Source of the DNA: Quercus robur
Lineage: Eukaryota; Streptophyta; Magnoliopsida; Fagales; Fagaceae
Direction of reading: 5' to 3'
DNA: 64,000 nucleotides
Assembly (NCBI RefSeq): GCF_932294415.1
Contig: NC_065544.1
Location: 26,945,351-27,009,350, forward strand
Shown: one piece after another, positions 20,934 to 33,133 of the stretch
How positions within the stretch are numbered: position 1 is the stretch's first letter
Layout: every line of letters begins with the position of its first letter
Made by a program: the position numbers and the translations under genes
Notes under the pieces: generated by a model
Databases searched by the model: none
Seen by the model: only the letters and a program-made list of their open reading frames with translations
Told to the model about the DNA's origin: nothing

Positions 20934-23900
20934 ATGGGTAGTAAGAAAAGAAGCTCCAGTTCAGTAGAGGAAGAAGTAGAGGGTAAAATAGATGCAGTTA
21001 CAGATAATGTTGTTGTTCCAAATCCATTGGAGAAGAAGAAAATGAAAATGAAAAAGGATAAGAAAGTAGATGAAACTTTGCCCGTTAAACCCATGGAGAG
21101 ATTTAAGAAGAGGAAAGCATTGGACAAAGAGAGAAGGCATGCTGCAGTTTCTGAAAATGAAGAAGAGCTGAAAAAGCCCAAACAATTGTGTGTAGAGTCT
21201 GTAGCGGGTGAAGATCATGCACCTGTGGCGTCTTCTTCGAGTAGTGGTTTGCCCGAATTTCATATTGATGTTTTTAAGGACTTAGCACTGGCGGATGGTA
21301 AAGTAAGGGAGGCAGCTGCTGAAGCAATGGTGAAAGAGTTACAGGCAGTTCAGGAAGCGTATGAGAGGATGGAGAATAAGGATTTTGTTGAGGTTGGATT
21401 GAAATTGGAGGCTGTAAAGGATGATGGCTTGAAAAATTGTGCACCTTCTGTGAGATATGCTATTCGTAGGCTAATCCGTGGAGTTTCTTCATCAAGAGAG
21501 GTACTTTTAGTTTTTTATTTTATTTTATATAAGTACATTTTTATGAATGTTATTTATAAGCATTGTTTTGGTAAAACATACGTGGTTGTGTATGTGTGCG
21601 TGTGAACATTTATAATTTATTGTTTTTTCCCAGTAAGTTACGAACAACCTTCCCCCCGCGCCCCCCCCCCCCCCCCCCCCCCCCCTCTTAATAGGAACCA
21701 CTATTTTAATTATTTTGGATTGAAGAAAAGATGGATTATAAAAAAACTTTGCGGCTCAATGATATCTTGATGCCCTAAAGATTTTTTTGTTATATATATA
21801 TATATCATTCTTTGGTATAATAGTTGTTGCTATTTCTCCATCTCTTATCTGATTAATATTATAATAATATCCTAGCATTTATTTAGTCTCTTTTCTGATT
21901 AGTAGAAAACTTCATTAAGATAGTTCAATAAGGGATGCAGCCTCATACCCTGTACCCAGGATGTATAAAAGAGCAGTTCTTCCGCATATCTATGTAGTTC
22001 TGGAAGTTATTTTGTTTTCATTACAAATGTGAAACATTTAAAGACATCACATATTGGGCAGTCTTTTTAAATTTTCCCAAAACCTACTGAACTAGAGGCT
22101 CCTGTAATAACAAATTCCAAGTCATAATTTATGTTTAATTTTAATGTTAGGAAGTTAAATCCTTTTGTTGATTTTGCACTAGTAAGAAAGTGACCCTTTT
22201 GTTTGAGTGAGAAGAGGTTAATGAACTTTACTAATCCTTCTGGGTCCAAATCGTAAACAGGTAAAGAACTTTGGTTTCAATATGATCCTTTCATCACCCG
22301 GTTGAACAATTATTAGGGTCAGAAAAATTTGAGAAAATTCATTGTTTTTTCAGGTTTCTTGATGTCCTTACACATTTAGCTGATTTTTTTCTTTCAAAAT
22401 TATAGCTGTCATTCTTGCCATATAGCTTTGAAATACTATCATATCTACAATATATATATATGTATGTATGTATGTATATATGTATCGCTGTCATTATTAT
22501 ATTAATTTTGATCGCCTATGTTGCATTTGCTTTCCTATTCTGGCATGCTACATTGTCTATTTAGCCTATACAGAAGAGCACTATAGTATTTGAAATGTCA
22601 GTTTCTTACCTTATTTCAAGGTTCAAATGATATGATTCTTTTTACTGGATCATCAATTTGTTACTCAGCTGATTATGTGATTCGTTTCATGGGATGTGTA
22701 AACCATAAAATGGCTTGCTTGGGGTCATCATTAATTGTATTAGAACATTTAGAACTATGTTGTTCATTATCTTACTTAACCCATTGGTAATATGCTGGAA
22801 TCGCTTTTGCAGTGTGCAAGACAAGGGTTTGCATTAGGTCTGACTATTTTGGTTGGTTCAATACAAAGTTTAACACTGGACTCATTACTGAAACTCATAG
22901 TTGATTTGTTAGAGGTCACATCATCAATGAAGGGTCAGGTAGGCTTGCATTTTTGTTATTCTTTATTTTATTTTAGTTTTTGGGTGTGGATAGAGTTGCC
23001 ATTTTCTCTATATAAATTCTTTATGGCATTGCAGGAAGCAAAGGAATGCCTTTTGGGTCGCTTATTTGCTTATGGTGCACTTGCCCGATCTGGAAGACTA
23101 ACTAAAGAGTGGAATTCTGATAAAAATACTTCATTCATCAAGGAATTCACTGGTATTCTTATCTCCCTTGCTTCGAAGAAGCGATACTTGCAAGAACCTG
23201 CTGTTTCAGTTCTTTTAGATTTGATTGAAAAGGTATTTTATTACTGATAAGTTAAGTTGGTTCTGTTACTTTGTATTTCTGTGCACATATCTTCTGTCTT
23301 GTTTTCCAGAAAATGGTAATAGATTTCAGTGTCGGTAGTTTGATAATGCACTTCAAGTATACTTATGACTTTTAAAATGAATTTTCAAAACCCATACTAA
23401 ATATATGGTAATGGTTTTGAGTCATTAAATAATGCGTAAATGTCATTTTAGTTCTCTAGTTTTAATTGTAATTAGTCGGTGGATTGTCAATTATTTTTTA
23501 GGATGCTTATTTCACTATAGTGAAGATCAATGAATTCTTTATTGTTTGAACACTAAATTTTCTCTGGAACTATAAATTTCATTTCATTTTCATAGGGACA
23601 ATGTCACGGGGGTAACGGGTATTTATTTTCTTTTATAGGGTAGCACAATGTAATGATACATCTTTTTTTTTTTTTGGGGGGGGGGGGGGGGTGTATATAT
23701 GAAGCACAATAGTTTTTTTTCAAAAAAGTGCCACAGTCAATTTACTTTGTCATATGGATCATATGTGGACTTTTCAACAGAGAATATAATTCTTTTATTG
23801 GGCTTTTTGAGATTGTTTATATTATTGTTTTAACCTACTAATTTGGCCATTCCCCTTGCCTTTTTGTCACATTCAACTTGAACCATATCTCAGTTACTGC

Positions 23901-26678
23901 TGCTATGCTCTAATTAACATTACCTAACTAGCCTTATCCCTTGCCTTTTGGGATTCTAACTTTTTGTTTGGACTCTGGACAGCGGATTTTGAATCTTTCC
24001 ATTGCATGTATTTAATTTTTTTTTTTATTTCCTCCTTTCTTTTACTGTAAATTTAATGGGCATTTGTTTGCTCATCATTGTTTCCTCATTCCATTTATAT
24101 TGGTAAATATTTTCTTGGGCTGTTCTTTTTATGTTGGTATATTTAGTTTGTACATCTTCAGGAATATCATATTACACACACACACACACACACAAGGAGA
24201 GGGTGTCCACTTGGCTTAACCACTGCATGTAGGATGCAACTATTACCCGTTTATGTACATGTACAATCCTTTTACCCCTTTATTTTACATAGTTAAGATT
24301 CAAAAGAGTCCGAGCACAAAAGAGTCTAGGTGAAACTCCATTACTAAACTTTCAAAAAATTTAAAACTATACTCTAATGTACTTCTGTTGCATAATTTAA
24401 GATTATTTGGATATATTTTATCTATTTATTTTATAATTCAATTTCAGTGATATTAGTGAAATATTTTTTGCTTACTTATCATTTTTTTATTGCATGGGCA
24501 TATATGCTTAGTTCTACATGATTTATGTGCCCAAGTGGAAGACTGGATTCTAATTTCATGCACTCAATGGGTCTTGAACCCATTACGTCACCCTCGACCT
24601 AACTTATCAGGGAAGGAGGATATTATCTTTAATTACTACTGAACATGGAAAAATATTAAAAAAATAGGTCATATATATATATATATTAAATATTACTTTT
24701 ATTGGTGTTGAAAAGAGATTTTATGTACACATGGTGTCAAAATTCTTGGAAAGAATAGTACTGAAAATTTATAATCTATACGAGAGGACAAGTGAATGTC
24801 TATCACTAACGGGAGTGCATTGAGACCACTCAAACAAAGATCTCACAAATGAAGATTTCAGTTCAGTAATTTTGACATTGAGAGAAGGAAAGACCACCGC
24901 TTTCCACATCACAATGCACAAAAAATGGTCCACATTCCTTGCCATTAAATCTATAAATACAACACCAATCCACCAATTTTGTGTTTCCAGTACACAATAC
25001 AATTCCCTAATATCAGGCTCTCCTTTTACATTATAGGACTGATTTCTCCCTCACACGTGCCTTACCTTGCCTGTAGCCTTCATCTTGCCGCCGGGGTGGG
25101 GGGGGGGGGGTGTTTGTGTTTCTAATGCTGCAGTTTTGAATTAGTATATTTAGTGACCTGTCTTATTATGGTTTTACAGTTGCCCAAGGAAGCATTGTTG
25201 AATCATGTTCTTGAAGCTCCAGGACTGCATGAGTGGTTTGAAGGATCTACCGAAGTAGGAAACCCAGATGCATTACTCTTAGCTTTGAAACTTCGAGAAA
25301 AAATTGCTGTTGACAGCCCGATATTCAACAAGCTTTTGCTCAGTCCATTTATCCCCAGCAACCTTTTTACTGCTGCCCATCTGTCCTCTCTTGCTAATTG
25401 CTTGAAGGTGTTATTCGTATATTTATTTCTTTTTTGCTGCAATTATAATTGTGGAAGAACTTTTAAGATATTTGTGTTTTTGTGAAATATGACAGGAATC
25501 CACCTATTGTCAGCCTCGAGTTCACAGTTTGTGGCCTGTTCTTTTAAATATTCTTTTACCTGAGATGGTTTTGCAAGTCGAAGATTCGGTGTCGGTTTCA
25601 AATTCTTTAAAGAAACACAAGAAGAGTCGCAAGTGTAGCTCTTCTGAAGAAGAAATAGCAAAAAATTTTCAGTGCTTCTGTGATGTTATTATTGAGGGAT
25701 CCCTTCTCATGTCATCTCATGACCGTAAACACTTGGCATTTGATGTTCTGCTTCTTTCTCTCCGAAGGTTGCCTGCTTCTTTTGTCCCAATTGTTCTGTC
25801 ATACAAACTTGTTCAGTGTCTGATGGATGTACTTTCCACAAAGGACTCTTGGCTGTATAAAGTTGCACAGAATTTTCTTAAAGAGTTGGTGGCTTGGGTT
25901 GGAGATGACGACGTCAGAAGAGTTGCAGTTATTATTGGCCTACAGAAAAACAGCAGTGGAAAGTTTGATAGCATCACAAGGATAAAAACAGTTAAAGATT
26001 TGATGGCTGGGTTCAAAACAGAATCTGGTTGCATGCTGTTTATTCAGAACCTAACGAACTTGTTTGTAGATGAAGGTAATGCTTCAGAGGAACCCTCAGA
26101 TCAGAGTCAAACAACAGATGACAATTCAGAGATAGGTTCAATCGAGGATAAGGATTTGGTCGGGACAACAGGAAATTCTGATTTTTTGAAAACATGGGTT
26201 GTAGAGTCTCTCCCCAGTATTTTGAAATATTTGAAGCTGGATCTTGAGGCAAAGTTTCGGGTGCAAAAAGAAATTTTGAAATTTCTGGCTGTTCAGGGTT
26301 TGTTCACTGCATCTCTTGGCACTGAAGTGACATCTTTTGAATTACAAGAGAAGTTTAGGTGGCCAAAAGCAACCACATCAAGTGCTCTTTGCAGGATGTG
26401 TATAGAGCAGCTCCAGTTATTATTGGCAAATGCTCAAAAGGGAGAGGGGCCACGTGCTTTGGCTAATGGCCTTGAGGCAAATGATCTTGGGGCTTACTTC
26501 ATGCGCTTCTTTAGTACATTGTACAACATTCCTTCTGTTTCCCTCTTTCGAAGTTTGAGTGATGATGACAAAAACACATTCGAAAGATTAGAAGCAATGG
26601 AAAAAAGCCTTTATAGAGAGGTATCTTGTGTTTTATCCTCTTCATTGATCTTAATTATATATGCATGAACAGAAGGCA

Positions 26679-26720
<42 letters not shown>

Positions 26721-28634
26721 TTACTACTCATGTTACAACATTTGTCTTACAAATGAAAGGTTGGTATGACTTGTGGCTGACTATGACATGTTGTATGATA
26801 GTGTTAAGTTTAGTATTTTAAAGATTTTGGATCTTGATATGGACTGTAACTTAATAAGGTCCATTTATGATTTATCCTTTTCTCAATAACAAAACTTTGT
26901 TTCTAAAATCGGTGTCGCCTGGCTATTAGCCATATTGGGCCATTAGCCATCTGGGGCAAGGCCCATTGGCCCAATTTATGTTGCTTACTAGGCCAATAAA
27001 TATGCATCACTGGTATATCAATAATTTGCTTGAAATCCTTGCTATTCAGCTTTGAGTTTAAAGTGCAAGGTTTTATTTTAACTTCTAGTTTTTTACATCC
27101 TTGTCTGTCACTTCTTATTTGTTGTTTAAACTTGTGACATGATATGCAACTTTATGCTATTAATGATTGCAGGAAAGGAATTGTGGGCTTAGTACTGATG
27201 CAAATAAATTGCATGTACTGAGGTACTTGCTCATCCAGTTGCTTCTGCAAGTACTCCTTCGACCAGGGGAATTCTCAGAAGCTGCCTCTGAACTTATCAT
27301 CTGTTGCAAGAAAGCTTTTGCTGCTTTTGATATTCCTCCATGCTCTGGAGAAGATGAGATGGATGGTGATTCGACACCTCAGTTAATGGATGTTCTTGTG
27401 GATACATTGCTTTCATTGCTGCCGCAGTCATCAAATCCTATGCGGACTGCTATTGAGCAGGTTTGTTGAGTGGCATGTTTAGTTTATGGGTTTTCACTGG
27501 TATTTTTGTGATATGTTCAAGACCTCGATCCTCATCTTTATATATCCTGGACTTCTTTGGTATTAGAATGTTGTGAAGTGTATATTAGTTAGGAAATTGT
27601 TCTTTAATTTACAGTTATTTATCTGTTACCACTCTTCCTCTAATAATAATGGGGATTGAGGGTGAGGTCCTGGGTTCAAGACCTACTTGGTACAGGTGCA
27701 ACTTACCAATAAAAATAAAAAGTTGTCAGTTTTAATACTCTTAGAATATGTTTCTGCAAATTCTGCATGTTCATTAAGCAAAGCCTTTGTCTGAGTAAAT
27801 TGGCTGAGACAAGATTTCTTTGTTGGAATTTGTTTTGGTCCTTTTGGAGTTGATAAAGTAGCTGCTGCTTACAATTAGTTCTCTAAGACGCATCATTTCT
27901 TTCTGGAAGGTATTAAATTGTCTACTTGAGAAAATAAATGGAAATAATTCTAAAAGGAGATAATTCACAACACAACTCAACTAAGTGTTAAATCCCGTCT
28001 GATTGGAGCCAACTACATGGATCCTTGTACGTTATCCATAGGATTCATGTTCATAAGATGTGATAAAAGTTTTAAGTTGACTGTCAATCTAGCACAACTT
28101 CTTTTATACGGGCTTGGGACTGGTAATGATTGAGAAAATAGTAATAGTTGATAGAAAAAAGTAAGGACTATGAGTTCTTTTTTTCAAGAATTATTTGTTC
28201 ATGTATTTATTGCAAAAAACGAGGGTAGTATCTAGACTAATAGTTTTTCACTTCTTCTATTTACACTATTTTGGTCACATATTACTACAGAAAAGAAGGG
28301 AAATCACATGATACTTTATGACTTTTTTTTGGGGGGATGGGGGGAATGGTAAGTACTTTATGGTGTTTGTACCACAACTGGCGCTTGCTTTACTTATAAA
28401 TCCTAGGTGGAGGGTGAGGTCATGGGTTCAAGACCCATTGTATGCGTGTAACTTACCAATAAAAAAATTCCAGCTCTATAAGAGTTTGTTAAATTTTCAG
28501 ACTACTACCATATAATTGTTTTTCTATTTCATTACTTATCAAAAATAAAAATATTCATCTGTTACATTAATTTTACAGCAAAATGTAAGAAGTTGTGCTT
28601 TGAATGGCTACCTCTACTGCTTCGACATTTTCTG

Positions 28635-28669
<35 letters not shown>

Positions 28670-30957
28670 AAACTAACCTCTCAGCATACAACATGCCTCT
28701 ATGCATGTGCTAGAGGCTCTCTTTGGGAAAAAAAAAAGTATGGATAGGGAGGAGAATGAAAACGGATGAGAGAGAGGAGAAAGAACATGGAAAAAGTACG
28801 TATGTATGTATGTGTTGTGAAATTGGAGATCATAAACTTTTTAAGGGTTTTGTGTGTGTGTGTATTTTTTCTTTCTAAACACATATTACATTTACATCTA
28901 CATAGTGTCTAGTGTAAAGAAAGTGGTTGAGAAATAAAAGGGGGAAAAAAGATGAAGTTTATGCTTTTTTTCTTCCTTTGCATTCAACTCTCCAAATCTC
29001 ACCTGTTTTTGGTGGCTCTAAGTGGAAACCGCTGACATTTTATCCTCACGCTTTCCTTTTTTTTTTTTCTCTCCCTGTTGACAAAGGAAACACATTGGAC
29101 AAGAGGAGAATTTGTAGATTTTCTTCTCTTTTATTTCCTCTACCAATGAACCAAACATAATATTGGTGATGATATTTCAAGCAAAAAGTTTATATGATTA
29201 TTTATTTGGCATCTGTTTTTTTTTTTGTAGGTTTTCAGATATTTTTGTGATAATATCACGGATGATGGACTGCTGCGGATGTTGCGGGTCATTAAGAAAA
29301 CTTTTAAACCGGCTAGACATCAGGAGGCTGAGGATGAAGAGGATGATAGTGACGATGAAAATTTTCTTGGTATTGAGGAAGATGAGGAAATTGATGAAGC
29401 TAAAACAGGTAATACAGGTGAGACTGATGAGCATACAGATGATTCTGAGGCTGTTGTTGGTTCAGGGGAAGTTGGCAAAAGAGATCCTGAAGCTTCCAGG
29501 GATTCTGATGGAGAGGATGATGATGATGATGATGATGCAACTTCTGATGATTCTAATGGAGGAACAGATGATAATGCTGTGTCTGGGGAAGTTGGCAAAG
29601 AAGCTCTTGATGCTTCTGATGATTCTGATGGAGGAATGGATGATGATGCAATGTTTCGGATGGATACTTACCTAGCCCAGATTTTCAAAGAGCGAAAGAA
29701 TCAGGCTGAGGGTGAAAATGCTCATTCCCAGCTTGTACTGTTCAAACTTCGAGTCCTGTCATTGCTGGAAATTTACCTGCATGAAAATCCAGGCAAGTTC
29801 AAGTTGCATGTATCAATATTAGCTGATATATATAAATTTTAATGGATGGGACTTGACTCCCACTATTTCCTGTAGGACAAATTTAATTGCTTTTTGGAAC
29901 ATTGGAACTAAAAAATAAAAATTTGCATGTAAAACTGGGGTTCAGTATGCCACCTTGGCCAGCTGTGTAGGTGAAGTTGCCCAAGATTGGTGTCTTAAGT
30001 TCAAGAATGATCTTTTGTTACATTATCATTGCTCTTAAGAAATGATTGATATACATAATCTGTCTGGTTGCTTATTTGTAGTTGTGGCTGTCTTTATTCA
30101 CAGGTAAGCCCCAGGTTCTAACAGTGTATTCAAACCTAGCTCAAGCATTTGTTAGCCCACATATTGCAGAAGGTTCTGAACAGCTTGGACAGCGTATATG
30201 GGGAATACTGCAAAAGAAGGTACTCAAAGCCAAAGACTATCCAAAGGGTGAAGCTGTGCAGCTAACTACTCTTGAATCTTTGTTAGAAAAGAACTTGAAG
30301 CTGGCATCTAAACCATTTAAGAGGAAGAAATCTGCTGTTAGTCCATCCAAGAAGAAGCAATCAGCCTCCTGGACCCGACACAAAATGGTTACTTCCCTTG
30401 CTCAAAGTTCAACCTTTTGGATCCTGAAGATCATTGATGCTGGAAAGTTTTCGGAGTCTGAACTCCAGAGGGTTCTTGATATTTTCCAGGGTGTTTTGGT
30501 GGGATACTTTGAAAGTAAAAAGTCTCAAATAAAATCTGAATTTTTGAAAGAAATATTTCGTAGAAGGCCATGGATTGGGCATCATCTCTTTGGCTTCCTT
30601 TTGGAGAAATGTGGTAGCACTAAGTCAGAGTTCCGGCGAGTGGAAGCACTAGATTTGGTTGCTGAGATACTGAAATCTCTGGTTTCCACTGATGAAAGCG
30701 GCCAAGATGCATCAAAGAAAGTTATGAAAAGCCATCTGCGTGAACTCTGTGATCTGATAAAGGATTTGGTAACAAACATGCCAGAAAAGCAATCGAGGCG
30801 GGCTGAAGTGCGGAAGTTTTGTGGCAAGGTCCTTCAGATTATATCCAACCTTAACTTGAACAGGTCTTTTCTTAAACATTTGGACTCAGATGCTCATGCT
30901 GCTTGCGAAGCTCAACTTGGTGAGAATTTTGTTAATTTGAAGAAAGTGGAAAGGTAG
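20934..30957 (+). CDS. POL5/MYBBP1A-like nucleolar protein (eight exons, 1315 aa)
   Basis: Plant member of the DNA polymerase phi/POL5 family (related to animal MYBBP1A). Despite the name these are not polymerases; they are nucleolar alpha-helical repeat proteins linked to rRNA synthesis and ribosome assembly. Exons: 20934-21500, 22813-22938, 23035-23232, 25180-25407, 25496-26620, 27173-27460, 29231-29792, 30104-30957; the sum is 3948 nt. The first seven exons keep frame without gaps. Landmarks: a Lys-rich N-terminus (PLEKKKMKMKKDKK, about residues 32-45), LFAYGALARSGRLT, NPDALLLALKLREK, SSHDRKHLAFDVLLLSLRRL, a very acidic Asp/Glu stretch in exon 7, and a basic tract KPFKRKKSAVSPSKKK in exon 8. 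Intron 7 has a GC donor. Introns carry SINE-like copies and microsatellites. Confidence 0.93.
21661..21685. repeat. poly-C run of 25 in intron 1
   Basis: Twenty-five consecutive C after a CCCCCCGCG lead-in, in intron 1 of the POL5-like gene. Shorter G runs occur at about 23679 and 25097 in intron 3. Such runs are error-prone in sequencing, so their length is uncertain. Confidence 0.8.
24540..24612 (-). repeat. SINE-like copy in POL5 intron 3
   Basis: On the minus strand this reads GAGGGTGACGTAATGGGTTCAA and so matches the 3' half of the copies at 27652 and 28405. The GGTTCAAGACCC core (24569-24581) resembles a pol III B-box, as in tRNA-derived SINEs. Confidence 0.45.
26681..26718. repeat. 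(AT)19 microsatellite in POL5 intron 5
   Basis: Perfect AT dinucleotide run of 38 bases, about 60 bases after the intron 5 donor. Confidence 0.95.
27652..27720 (+). repeat. SINE-like copy A in POL5 intron 6
   Basis: GGATTGAGGGTGAGGTCCTG then a B-box-like GGTTCAAGACC (27673-27683), then AACTTACCAATAAAAA. It shares this order with copy B about 750 bases downstream. No A-box or full tRNA is present, so it looks like a 5'-truncated tRNA-derived SINE. Confidence 0.5.
28405..28467 (+). repeat. SINE-like copy B in POL5 intron 6
   Basis: GGTGGAGGGTGAGGTCATG, GGTTCAAGACCC and AACTTACCAATAAAAAAA in the same order as copy A. A CT microsatellite (about 28638-28664) follows further on. Confidence 0.5.
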
Positions 30958-33133
30958 CACGATTAGGAAAGATATTGGTGAAAAGACTTAGCAGATTTGT
31001 TTTTGTCTACATTCCTACAATCCTAGGAAGATTCTTTCAGTCATGAAATTTAGTGCTGAAAGTGATATGTTAAAATATCAACCAGAATTTTCAGCTCTTC
31101 AGATGGATTGAACAGAAATCTTCTTGGAGTTGTGGTCACTTTCTGGCTTTCTCTAATTGGAGCTCCTTAACCTGTAAGGTGTCAGTTTCGTTGGACAGTG
31201 TCTGATGTTGAAATTTTGAAGTTTTGTCTGCATTAGTATTTATTTATTCTGTTGTCTCATGAGTGTTTATATGGGAAGGGTTATGGTCATAGCCAGGAAA
31301 ATTTTGAATTTACAGCTTACTTGAACCTAACTTTTTGTTAAAGAATCCGTGGGACACGTATTCTTGAACACAGTTACATTTTGCTAAATTTTTAATGATG
31401 GTATTTCTCTCGAGTCTTTAGCAGCTTCTGCTTTTAATTTATCCATTGAGCATTGCATAATTTAGTTCCGTAGGGCAAATTTAGGTACATTTTCATAAGT
31501 GTTGTACTTTAGATTCTCCAATTGAATTCAACAATATGGCTGTATTGATAGTGCAAAAGGTATGATCTTTTGTTAAGCACATGATTGACGACCGGGAAGT
31601 TTTGAATTTGATCTGTTGATAAACGCATTTGTATTAAGAGCACCATTTACATGGAACCAGAAAACTATTCTCATGTATTTCCTAAACACTTTCATTATGC
31701 TTTTGGAAGTAAATCTGAAGTGAAGAATTGCATGCACGCACAGTATTGATAATGTGATCTCAGAAGTCAACTTTCTCACTCACCGACTGGTATTGACTAA
31801 AATCGGAGCTGGTACCTTGCGTCGCGTCAGCTAATACAATTTTAAGGCCGTTTCTGTTCTGTGCTCGATTAATTTGTACAATGAAGAATCCCCCTTTACA
31901 ACTCAAAAATCAACGGAAGTAATAATTTTATATGATGTGTTATTCTAAATTGCTTTGTTCTTTTGAAATCCCCCCCGAGCGCTGTGCTTTCTTTATGAAT
32001 GAATGAAAAGCAATGTCCCCCGTCTCTATCAAAGATTATATACTACAATATCCTTAATATACCACAAGAACATGTTTGTTTGGTGTCAAACGAATACTTT
32101 TTTGGGGGCCAGAAATCATTTCTTTTCAGTATAGATAGTTGGACTAACCATTTGATGGGGACAATGATTCTCTCTCCAGGGGAACAATAGTCAATTGGCA
32201 TTTTCCAACACTCTTCCAAGTTCCACCCATCGACCTTAGCCGACCCACGTGGATACAGTGTGTTTCAGCGAAATTCTTCTCAGTTCCCGTATGAAGAAAT
32301 CCACATGGGTTTGAGACTAACTTACTTATATAAGTAGTAGTAGTCTGATGATTCCTTTTGTGGAATCCAAAGCCTTGGTAGGGGTTTAAGTGGACTTTGA
32401 TATTACAAGTATTTATTTATAATTTTAGGTTATATTTAGCAATAACCCTTTATGGGTTTAATCGGCTTTCAATATTTCTTCCCCAATGATTCTTTCGATT
32501 CACAATTGGAATGTGTGTAACTTTGGAATCCCTTATCTACGAAGGAGGGAATGGCTCATGGAAAGTCTCTTCTATTCTATTGTGCCATGCTTAAAAAGAA
32601 TCACACCCAACAAAAGATTTGGAGAATTGAACCACAATAGCTTGCTTCTTATAAAATCATGTTTAATGCGGTTAATGTATACATAGGTATCTCAATCTTT
32701 CTCTAATTCTATCACCTACTCATTCCTAACTCCTTTTTTTTTCACTACATTTCTCTACCATCTAACCTAACATTTTTTTTTTTTTTTTCCATCTTTTTAT
32801 CCCCTACTAGAGGTTGCTTTTTACATTTATGTCACGCCACAGCCAAAAGTGCTTGCTCACTCCAAATTCCATCATCAAAATACATTGCAACAATCCCAAA
32901 AGTCCACAAATCACATCCAGAGTTTCAACATCCCCTGTACCAAAAGAGTTCATAATTCAGCACATAAAACACAAACTACAAAAAAAAAAAAGATAAATTT
33001 AATGGGAAGCAATTGTAGCACAAACTATATACCTTATCCAACACAAAAATATCCCTTCTCATGGAAAGCATCATGAAAGAAGGCATTTTGCTTATCCTGC
33101 TCCTTTCAACAATTCAATGCTGCTGGCTCTGCT
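30958..33133. other. intergenic DNA between convergent POL5-like and GTE genes
   Basis: The two genes converge, so this holds both 3' UTRs. A G-box-like CCACGTGG lies at about 32247-32254 and a TATATAAG at about 32330, but no supported coding region follows; the ORF at 32486-32686 is unrecognised. AATAAA-type signals are too many to choose from. Confidence 0.35.

Noticed and set aside
27671-27683. GGTTCAAGACC B-box as a tRNA gene
   Set aside because: No A-box, cloverleaf or acceptor stem can be drawn around it or the other copies; SINE relics fit better.
29163-29675. 170-codon + ORF rich in Met/Ile/Leu, and minus ORF rich in Ser
   Set aside because: They are alternate frames of the acidic exon 7 of the POL5-like gene.
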